Source: Berberis thunbergii
Taxonomy: Eukaryota; Streptophyta; Magnoliopsida; Ranunculales; Berberidaceae
Direction: 5' to 3'
Length of the DNA: 64,000 nucleotides
NCBI GenBank assembly: GCA_003290165.1
Contig: QNQO01001822.1
Coordinates: 1-64,000 of the forward strand
Numbering within the stretch: position 1 is the stretch's first letter; each line of letters opens with the position of its first letter. Position numbers and translations under genes: made by a program. Positions 56,101 to 64,000 of the stretch are shown piece after piece. The notes below the pieces were generated by a model. It did not search any database and had not been told where the DNA came from. It was given only the letters and a program-made list of their open reading frames with translations.

Positions 56101-57363
56101 GGCCAACAGACAAGAAAAAAACTCATTGGCTTCATCAAGGATCTCACCGGGTTCCGAAATATTTCTACCGCAAGGTAAAGTAATCTGAGTAATGGCCCGT
56201 CGCTTTTGTTTGGACTTGGTGGAGGCAAAAAAATACTTAGTGCAAGCATCCCCCTCCTTGAACTCCTTTTCACCTGATTTCTGAATCCAGTAGAGTTCCT
56301 CCTGTTTGAGAGCTAACCTGTACTCTGCCTGGCAACGGTGTAAGTTGCAACAAGCCTGGACATCCCAATTAGCACTTACATTTAGCCCCTGCATACTATT
56401 ATTCGCAAAACCTGCCAAAAGTATTGTCTCCCACTGCAACATTTCATCTTCTAATGCACGCATCCTGCTGAACACATTACCAAAGACCGTCTTATTCCAC
56501 TGAATCAAAGCGCGACGTGTCAGTTTGAGTTTGGCATCCACTCTATCAATGGGTCTCATGTTACCCATATCAGTCAACCACGTGTCCTTGACCAGGTCCA
56601 AAAATCCATGATGGGTAGTCCACATATTAAGAAAGCGAAAAGGAGCAAAACCAATTTTTGCTTGCGTTGGCATAGAGGCCAACAATGGAGAATGATCTGA
56701 GAAAGTGCGGCTAAGATGTTCCACTTTGGGGCTACCCAGATCTGACAACCAAGCTGAATTAGTAAAGATCCTATCTAGTCTGGCCCAAATACGATCACGG
56801 CCCCGCCTGTTATTGCACCAAGTGAGATGAGGTCCCGAGAAACCAGAATCAATTAATCCACAGTTTTCGATGCAATCTGAAAATTGAGACATGCTTGCCA
56901 AAGACGGCTCCAACCCCCCTACTTTCTCTCCAGAATGCATGAAGGTGTTAAAATCCCCGCCGACCATCCAAGGAAAATCATGATTTGCCGCAAAATTTAT
57001 CATGTTCAACCAGAGAGCCTTTCGTTCATCCACAGAACATTTAGCATAAACAAAAGAAATGAAAAAAATTCTTGATTCAGAATCAGTTACCTGGCAATGA
57101 ATGATCTGATCCGACATATCCACCACCGAGAGGGCGAGGGAATTATCCCACAGAATCCAGAGCTTGCCTCCAACCGAGTCATTCGAAGCAAAACCACCCA
57201 GACGAAGTTTGTTGCCAATCTCCGAAAATCTATTCGCCTCAATCATAGGTTCTGCAATCATAAGAATTCGGATCTTGTGCTCCACCACCAAATTTTTTAA
57301 CCTCCTTCTCGTGGCTTGATTGCCGACCCCACGAGCATTCCAAAACATAAAGTTTTCCATCAT
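53180..57363 (-). pseudogene. LINE ORF2: endonuclease, reverse transcriptase, RNase H
   Basis: From MMENFMFWNARGVGN (57363) the protein has an apurinic-type endonuclease (LMIAEP, GGDFNT, SDHSPLL). Then comes a reverse transcriptase with GPDG, FVRGRFI, LKIDMEKAYDRLEW, RGLRQGDPLSPF and the catalytic YADD (about residue 745 of the first frame). After a 1-bp shift near 54950 it continues KLLSPGGRLILIRH, zf-RVT (CHCCK...H-L) and RNase H (ALNVAGSS, AEILALFEGL, IQTDSDLV). The first RNase H aspartate (usually N-x-DGS) is alanine. Total about 1390 residues, the usual size for plant L1 with RNase H. One frameshift alone breaks it. Confidence 0.9.
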
Positions 57364-57364
57364 C

Positions 57365-59616
57365 TTAAGCACGGTAGGATGATTTGCCCCTCTTAGTCTT
57401 ACGACGTTTACCCGGAAGGGCCGCCGTGGTGACTGTAATCTGGAGATCCTTATCAGAGTGTGAACCCAAATGTAAATCCGTAATAGCATGAGTCTCCTGT
57501 CCTAAATCTGGTTCCGAGGCAGCCACGTCACTATCATCTGAGTCATTATCCAGATTATCAGAAGAAAGTACTTTTTTCGTGTTTTGCAATACCCGGTTCT
57601 CGTCAATCAACTGTACGACAACATCAAACAAACTCCCATCCGCATCCTTGCTGACCACCGCAGACTTTGAAAGAGCCCGCTTTTCCATAACTGCTGTCAA
57701 TTGAGCCATAACTGTCGGCTTCGCTGTGATAGGCCCTACAACCTGAGGTAACTCATCCCTGGAGGTATCACCTTCCCTGGAGGAAGAGCCCTTGGACTAA
57801 CCGTGACCTGAGGAGCCTGAGAACAGGCCGTGACCTGCCTAGACAGACTGGGACAGATCATGGACGGTTTGGGACAGGCCGAGAGTGACTGACTTGTCCC
57901 GTAATCAGGCTGGCACTCGAGAAAACGCTGGCTGATTCCTTGTGCTGAAACAGCGCTTGGGCTAGTGTTAATGCTCGCCTTGCATGAGCTGCTCACATCA
58001 GCTGGAGTGCTCGCCAGGCCTGGACTACTCGCAGGACTGCCGGCTGGACAACTCCCTGGATTGCTCGCTGAAATGCCCGCTGAAACGGGTACTGGAATGC
58101 TCACCAAACCGCGGCCAGGACTGCTCGCTGGGCGACACGCTGGACTGCTCACTGGACTGCTTGCTGGGGCGCGCGTAGAACTGCTAGGCAAGACGATAAC
58201 TGGATTGCATGCTGAAACAGTCGCTGGAATCCTGTCGGGGGTGATCGCTGGACTGATATTCGAGTCGCTATCTGGGATGTTCACTAGGCTGCGCACAGGT
58301 TGTATATTGCCGTGGACTGGCTGGGATAACACTCCTGCGGCCCCAACTGAAAGAGCACATGGTACTAGTCCCAACTCGCTCGTCGCCGTCCTATAGTGTT
58401 CATTCAACCCGTCATTAACAAAAGCACTCTTGACCACTGAAACAGGGTCAGACGTAGGCTATGTAGGCTTTGCTTGAAGTCCAAAAACCTGAGCAATCTC
58501 AGAAGTAGTATACCCCGCCTCTAGGAGACATTCTTCCGTACTTTCTTTTACCGTCTCGACATTAACATGGTGCACACCCTCATCCGCCACAGCGTTATCA
58601 GAAAGAGACTCAAATTTGTTTGACAAAATCACCTGTACCGGAGCCATGCCTGCCGGTTTTTTCTCCCCCGTGCCTTCAATCAATACTGCCCCCTGGCTGT
58701 TCTTTGATCCGTTTGTTACAATCGTCGGGATTTGAGTTTTATCTTTCTTGATAATCGGAACATAGATATGTTTAGTAGCCTTTTGTTCCACAGGCGGCTT
58801 GATCAGCGTCTCCGTTTTACCAGACTCAAGATTGCCCCCACTTCCTTTGAGGCCCAACTTTTTTCTGCAAACCTCCTCCTGATGACCTATTAAAGAACAA
58901 AAATCACAGTATTTGAAGCCTGGATATTCTATTTTCTGCCAGAAACCCCGGTTATTTGCTCGGTCAATCCAAATTCTGTTAGGTAGTTTCTCTGCTAAAG
59001 ACATTTCCACACAAACACGGGCAAAACCCGGCCGGGTGAGACAACGGGTATGATCATCCATTCGCAAATAACCACCAAAAGAGTTCACAATCGCTTTTAG
59101 AATAGGTGGATGAAATAAATGCAAAGGAAGGTTTGGTAATTCTACCCATAAGGGGACCGAAATTGGGTCCTCCTTCAAACTGAAACCATCATGCCAACGG
59201 AAAGCTTTAAACCGAACACCACGAATCAAGAAAGAGTCTCTTGACAAAACTTTCTTTGCTTCATCCTCCGAATGAAGCCGAACTAACACATGTCTTTGAT
59301 TCAACAATCCCAGCAAAAAATCACCCAATATACCCCATGTTCTATGGATCGAATCACGGATATCTGTCAAAGTCGGTCGGTAACTTGAGAATTTGAGAAC
59401 AATGACGTGTTTTTCCATGAAACTTTCACCGCGGACCTCATCAGAAGCTGTGAGTCCGATTGCAGGCGCCCCCTCCTTTCGAAAACGAGTACCTTCGACC
59501 TGTGTCTCAACAATGTCCTCAACCAAAATTTTGCCCAAAATTTGAGCGAAGGAAGGCTTAGGGGATCCGGTCGAGGTCCCCCCATGACCCGGACCCGTGG
59601 GAGGAGGATCTGCCAT
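57365..59616 (-). pseudogene. LINE ORF1 (DUF4283 plus zinc knuckle)
   Basis: The frame from 59616 encodes DUF4283 (WGILGDFLLGLLNQRHVLVRL, FKAFRWHDGFS, PLWVELPNLPLHLF) and a CCHC knuckle (CDFCSLIGHQEEVC, CX2CX4HX4C, about residues 237-250). A TAG at 58459-58461 ends it at 385 residues. The same frame reopens at once and runs to 57736 with a Ser/Pro/Ala-rich segment full of CXPXXXPXSSP-like repeats. After a frameshift a third part (57709-57365) ends in KRRKTKRGKSSYRA, two bases from ORF2. Intact it would be about 750 residues. It binds element RNA. Confidence 0.85.
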
Positions 59617-60261
59617 TACATCCAGAAAGCCTCAAAAATCAAAAGACTTGAGTCAACAATGGCTGTCTCGGATCAGGGTATCGTATCGGCAGTCGTATCG
59701 GCGGGCGTATCAGAAATCGGCAGTCGTAAAATTGGCGATTTTCTCCAGTTCCACCGATCTGTGAAAACCGATCTGAATCTTAGCAGAAACCTTACAGAGA
59801 GAAGAGCCGAGAAATCGGGTCTGAAAACGAATAGCTTTGTCCGACTGGAGCGTGTCGGAAGAAGCAGAGATGCCGTCGCAGCAAGCCGAAAAGTTGTGCA
59901 GCGGCTAGGGTTACCAAAACGCCGCAGCGATGAATGGTCAGGATGCTGTCCCAGGAAGAAGGAACGGCCAGGATTAGAGGATTCTAAAAATTCATAAAAA
60001 ACCCCAAAATACCCTCAAAATCGCCCCAAAATCGCCTCAAAATCTCCTCTCATTCAAAATCTCATAAAGCTTTCAAACTACCTAACCTCATTATGCAAAT
60101 AGAGAGACTTCAGAAACCATATATTAACACTTTACGACTGAAGCTAACAAATTATGAAATGGTTGACTTTGAAATACTAACAAATATATTAAAAAAAAAA
60201 ACTTTCCCAAGGGATACCTAATATTTCAGAAAGTAATGAAATGCATACAATTGAACTCTAA

Positions 60262-60516
60262 TTATAAGCTTACCCTATTAAGAAATTCAAAACCCACGTC
60301 ATTCCTCATAGTTTCCAAACTTGGAACTATATATATATATTTTTTAAGAACTCCTAACAAGCATACAATCAGGAAATGACCAGCTTCATGCTGCACAAAC
60401 AAATCTTGAAATTTACTTCCTGGAAAATTAAAAAGAGAAAAACTTTCATTGAAATTCTGCCCCATCCTGATCCAAAAATTCTGATGGGGGTAAAATTCTG
60501 CCCCTTCCTGATCCAA
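60262..60516 (-). pseudogene. Captured HEAGH peptidase-like protein exon
   Basis: The minus strand reads FPGSKFQDLFVQHEAGHFLI, CLLGVL and VPSLETMRNDVGFEFLNR, then a possible GGTAAGC donor. HEAGH is the zinc-binding HEXXH motif of the plastid M41-like family seen in plant At5g27290-type proteins. Compared with the family, several residues between VL and VPS and between ND and VGF are missing. It is the fifth host fragment in CAC1, on the same strand as the rest. Confidence 0.68.
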
Positions 60517-60879
60517 AAATTCTGATGGGGGTAGAATTAATGTCAGGGCTTAGCTTTTCCAATCTGCTACAATATCCATGCTTCTTTAAGCACTTCCTTT
60601 CCTAGATACCCAAAGCAAAGTAAAATCCTTTCCTAGATACCCAAGGAAAAGTAAAATGAATGGAAGGCAAAATCTTGAAGAGAAAATGGAGCTTGGTAAC
60701 ACTGATTAAAAAACAATCATTAGAGCTTTTCCATTTTATTGAAATCATTAGACAACTAGGAAAAACATTATGTATCAACTAACATGACCGGTAAACGACA
60801 TGAATTATTTGGGCATCCACCATTTAGAATATGATTATTTGTATGTTTAGTGCTCCCCACACTTGCAGTATTGCTAAAG

Positions 60880-62590
60880 GTCTTACTAGGGAAAGCATTT
60901 TGCCTGTTGCATGAGCCTCTTCCCATTTCCACCAAGTATGGACCTATCCAAAGTACAAGAAAATTATACTCAAACGAAAAACTTTAGAAACAAACTGATT
61001 GAAAAAAATAACGCTTTAGTAATAGTCAAACAACACGCAAAAATTACAATGACAGTTCTGCAAAAATTACCACCCAAAAATTCATAAGAAAAAACGAAAA
61101 ACTAAAATGGAAGAGTGAAAATGGGTGCATGGGATTACCAATCATGACAGTTCTGATGTTTCTAGCAAGCGAATCCTGCCAAAAATTTACAATGAAACAG
61201 ATAAATTACAAGGAGAAAGAAAACATCCTTAGTAATTGAAACACTTTCAGTTGTTAATATGAAAAAATACCCTGCTCAATGAAAAAACAGAAAAACAATG
61301 TTTCTCCACAGTGAGCTACTGATTGTCCCTAAACAATTTCTATCATTCCTGCCTTTTTCTAAAATTATTGAGAATAGGAAAGCAACAAGAGCTAGTTCAT
61401 ACCTTGACATAATTATTGATACAATGGAAGGAGGTTCAACGTACTTTAACATTAGCTAGAGTACAAAAACTCTTTCTTATCGAAGTATCAAAAAAATTAT
61501 ATAAAAAACATATTTATAATATAAAAGTTCCAAGTATTAAAATGACTTATTAAATACACATTAGAAAATAATGTTAACAAACCTCATTTGCCAGGATCAT
61601 AAGTTCATCAACATCTTTAACTAGGAACCATCCACTCTTGCAAGCATTCTACCAGTGCAAACAAAATAACAACATCATGTCATATTACGAACAACATCAT
61701 GTCATATTACTTGAATGCAGTGGTCTCAGAAATGGGTTAAAAGAACGCAAGGAAGCCCCCAACAAAACCATGAAGGTGTTAAGAAAAAGGCTCTAGCTGC
61801 TTAATCTACATGAAAATACAAAAAGTCAGGCTGACATGGAGTGAGTTAAGGTGTTTCAATTTCCTTTTATTTCAAGGAAATGAAGGAATAAGCCTCGCAA
61901 GCATGCATTTGAAACCTTCGGATCACCTACGTTGTAACAAAATTCTAGCAACGAGAACTCTAACATCTTAGTTGCTTGATAGCTCATTATGATTATGAAC
62001 AAATACAATAAAGACCTAGCAACTGCTTATGTGAAACAAAAAGTATAAGTAAACATCTGATTAACTGATTTCAAGGACTGGCAGATAGAATCAAATGTTT
62101 GATATAATAGCATCATAAAGGCATTAGAACCTAATTTCTCAATAGCCTCGACAAACATATAAATTGGCACCTTAAGCACCAATAGTTGAAATTTGCAAAA
62201 GGGAGTATGCAGTTTATTGTAACCGCAAACTTATTTGAAAGAGATTCACATGCTTTTACAATACTTAGTAAAGATTCAAAGAGTTAAACACATTAAAAAA
62301 AACTTGCAATGGCAATTCAATATACCATCAAACTTCTACCACCAGTTCATTTGCAACAAGGAATAAACACAAACCCTGTTCAATAATTTAGGGGGCTGAC
62401 CTAGCATGAAGTCAAAATCATTTTTCCTAATCATGCTTGGAACCTAGGCACATAACACATTCAAGTATAATAATATGAACCATTGAATAAACACAAAATC
62501 AACAAGTGATTGCTTTTTATCGATTCTTACCTCCTCAATACCAAAATCAACCACCTTTTTATTCAGATGGAGAGTGAACTTCATTGAGAG
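60880..62590 (-). other. Possible first exons of a CAC1 transcript, unrecognised
   Basis: Near the right end of CAC1 the minus strand shows an ATG exon (about 62583-62530, MKFTLHLNKKVVDFGIEE, donor GTAAGA), then about 61650-61585 (ACKSGWFLVKDVDELMILANE), about 61195-61160 (DSLARNIRTVMI) and about 60955-60840 (PYLVEMGRGSCNRQNAFPSK). Splice sites look plausible and frames can join, but I cannot name the protein. It may be a captured gene or a CACTA regulatory gene. Confidence 0.35.
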
Positions 62591-62853
62591 AGATGAAGAG
62601 ACTGAATTTGATACAGAAGATCGATAGAAATGGAGAGAGTGAAGCAGTAGCGTTTTTTATTATTTGCTCACACAAACCAAAAATGAAACCGCGTTCGTGA
62701 ATTCATCCAGTTCCGCCTTTCTTTTCTAAGTTCCCGCGCGCTCCTTTGATTTAAGCGTTTTGAGTTTTAATTGTCCATGAATTTAGTCAATCATAGCACT
62801 TTGGACAAAAACGCTATAAGCATATGCTATAAATGATGACTTTTCTTGTAGTG

Positions 62854-63345
62854 CATGCTCCATTGGCATTCCCATTGACAAAGGTCATGGTGGGTCTGTT
62901 AACCATGTTTCTCTTAATATTGCAATAATATTTATAGGAGGCCCTGATGATCGAGAAGCATTAGCATATGGTTTGAGGATGGCTGAAAACTCTAGCGCAA
63001 ACTTGACCATTTTGCAGCTTGTTCCAGGAGATGAGATTAAGCAATCGATTAAAAAAAAGATTAAAAACAATGACACCCTAAAGGTTATTAGTGACATGGA
63101 GAGGGAAGCACAACTCGATAATGAGTACATTACTGATTTCAAACTAAGAACAATGGGTCAAGAAACCATTGTTTACAATGAAAAGGTGGTGAATAATGTG
63201 GAGGAGATCATCACAAGCATTTGTAGTATGGATGGTGCCCATAATTTTTTATAGTTGGGAGAGGACAAGGGATTGAATCTATCCTAATTGCTGACCTTAA
63301 TGAGTTTAGCGATTGTCCAGAGTTAGAGGCAGTCGGAGACCGATT
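62854..63345 (+). pseudogene. CHX-type exchanger, C-terminal part, second piece
   Basis: Continues the frame left at 47738: CSIGIPIDKGHGGSVNHVSL, IFIGGPDDREALAYGLRMAE, MGQETIVYNEKV, then a shift in a T-run near 63249, after which VGRGQGIESILIADLNEFSD and CPELEAVGDRLAS complete the usual CHX tail. The frameshift and lack of the membrane half make it a pseudogene, probably before CAC1 entered. Confidence 0.88.
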
Positions 63346-63349
63346 GGCC

Positions 63350-64000
63350 TCAGTCAGTGATTCAGTGGACTCCGGTTACTCTTCCGTTTGGACAGACTGC
63401 TTTTTTGGTTTTCACCAACTCTCCACACGTGTCCCCATGCGAAGCAATCGACCCACCTCCTAGGTTGCCGACAATGAAGGATCAGTCTCCCCCGCACTAT
63501 TCAATGCTTCCCAATTCCCCGGCCTCTCGTGCCGCTTCAGAGGGTAAAGCTGGAAACTCTCTGTCTGAGTCAGTTCGCCCATCTGAGCAGAATAAAGGCA
63601 AAGGTATTGTTGGGCCCTCACCCAGCAAAGGACCTAAGTCTTTTTCAGCACAAACCTTGGCTAAGTCTAATGCTCAACAGTCAGCTGGCAATTATTGGAA
63701 GGTGTTAGAAGCGGTGGAAGAAGATGTCTTCAACCTGGATCCTCTTTTAACCAAGATGTCTAAGCATGCCCACAGGGATCGAAAGCTGGCAAGAAAAGCA
63801 CAGCGTGACAGAACCGCTGAATGGGCCAACTTCTCAGTCTTTCCTACCAGATCAAGGTTTATGCTTAAAAAGCGATCCAACAAATCAAGCTCAACCAACC
63901 AGGCAGAGCAGGGAGAACTTAAAGGTGGTAGTGCCCTTGCTGGACTAACAATGGGAGAGCCTTCCATCCAGACCCAGGATGTTTCAGTTTCTTTACCTTA
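63350..64000 (+). other. Open frame of unknown type at the window edge
   Basis: A plus frame stays open from about 63350 to the end: TPVTLPFGQTAFLVFTNSP, then a Ser/Pro-rich stretch, NYWKVLEAVEEDVFNL, KMSKHAHRDRKLARKAQRD and a basic segment with MLKKRSNKSSS. The layout (Ser/Pro-rich linker then basic part) resembles the C-terminal half of plant LINE ORF1 proteins, but I see no defining motif. The beginning abuts the CHX tail abruptly. Confidence 0.4.

Larger units (their letters stand above)
52504..60064 (-). mobile_element. L1-type LINE retrotransposon, near full length
   Basis: A minus-strand element. On the plus strand it starts with a poly(T) run (52504-52530, its poly(A) tail), then a GC-rich 3' UTR full of CAGCAG-like repeats (about 52670-53170). 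ORF2 follows (53180-57363), then ORF1 (57365-59616) and a 5' UTR to about 60064. Possible imperfect target duplication: TAAAGGTTATCAAACTA (about 52483) and TAAAGCTTTCAAACTA (about 60065), with two differences; I rate this as tentative. It is inserted in CAC1 between the bHLH and HEAGH fragments. Confidence 0.88.
47739..62853 (-). mobile_element. CACTA element CAC1 (15.1 kb), multi-gene capture
   Basis: The left end CACTACAAGAAAAATG and right end (complement CACTACAAGAAAAGTC) are flanked by the 3-bp duplication CAT (47736-47738, 62854-62856). Removing it restores NAP-CSIG of the CHX reading frame exactly. The ends carry AGCGTTT/AAACGCTAT motifs. Captured exons of VAMP72, REV1, DCD, bHLH and a HEAGH protein all lie on the minus strand. 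A LINE (52504 to about 60064) is nested. No CACTA transposase is recognised. Confidence 0.95.

Noticed and set aside
57965..58396. 143-residue plus-strand ORF rich in LLAGLPAG
   Set aside because: It is the shadow of the Ser/Pro-rich linker of LINE ORF1 on the minus strand.

Overview
The window is nuclear DNA of a flowering plant, most likely a eudicot. It holds split genes with GT/AG introns, plant-only families (COPT, UPF0496, CHX, DCD, MOR1, VAMP72) and the usual plant transposon classes. I saw no rRNA, tRNA or bacterial features. The only gene that looks intact is a small secreted cysteine-rich peptide at 36390-36617. Almost everything else is mobile DNA or host-gene fragments carried by it.

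Layout. 1-3329: part of a minus-strand Ty3/Gypsy element (gag, protease, LTR), with a 587-bp TRIM at 392-978 inside its protease. 3330-4034: half of a Mutator-like element carrying a broken COPT copper-transporter copy. 4234-28303: a plus-strand Gypsy element of the same family (LTR, gag, protease, no reverse transcriptase, tandem repeats, antisense ORF, LTR). It is opened by a 15.3-kb CACTA element (CAC3, 6599-21936). CAC3 carries exons of a MOR1-like TOG protein, a gp210-like nucleoporin and a WD40 protein. In its gp210 intron sits a second CACTA (CAC2, 11944-19535), which in turn holds a hAT element in its transposase-associated gene. 28304-28969: the other half of the Mutator-like element, with a UPF0496 fragment. 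29430-40600: MITEs, two hAT elements, a small Copia-like element and the peptide gene. 40768-47150: two more decayed Gypsy copies. 47498-63345: a CHX-type cation/H+ exchanger pseudogene split by a third CACTA (CAC1, 47739-62853). CAC1 carries VAMP72, REV1, DCD, bHLH and HEAGH-protein fragments plus a nearly intact 7.5-kb L1-type LINE.

Two conclusions stand out. First, target-site duplications show that 3330-28303 was inverted by recombination between two Gypsy copies. LTR A (minus) and LTR C (plus) share the 5-bp duplication GCCTA, and the two Mutator halves, 24 kb apart, share long terminal repeats and a 9-bp duplication. Undoing the inversion rebuilds a compact, roughly 1.4-kb Pack-MULE with two captured genes. 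Second, the three CACTA elements are bounded exactly (TSDs CAT, ATG, GTA). Two of them are multi-gene capture vehicles with all recognised captured exons on one strand. In CAC1 a DCD exon is fused in frame to a REV1 exon, and the reading frame stays open over three exons.

The insertions are nested up to five deep (MULE > Gypsy > CAC3 > CAC2 > hAT). No element in the window is clearly autonomous; the LINE comes closest.
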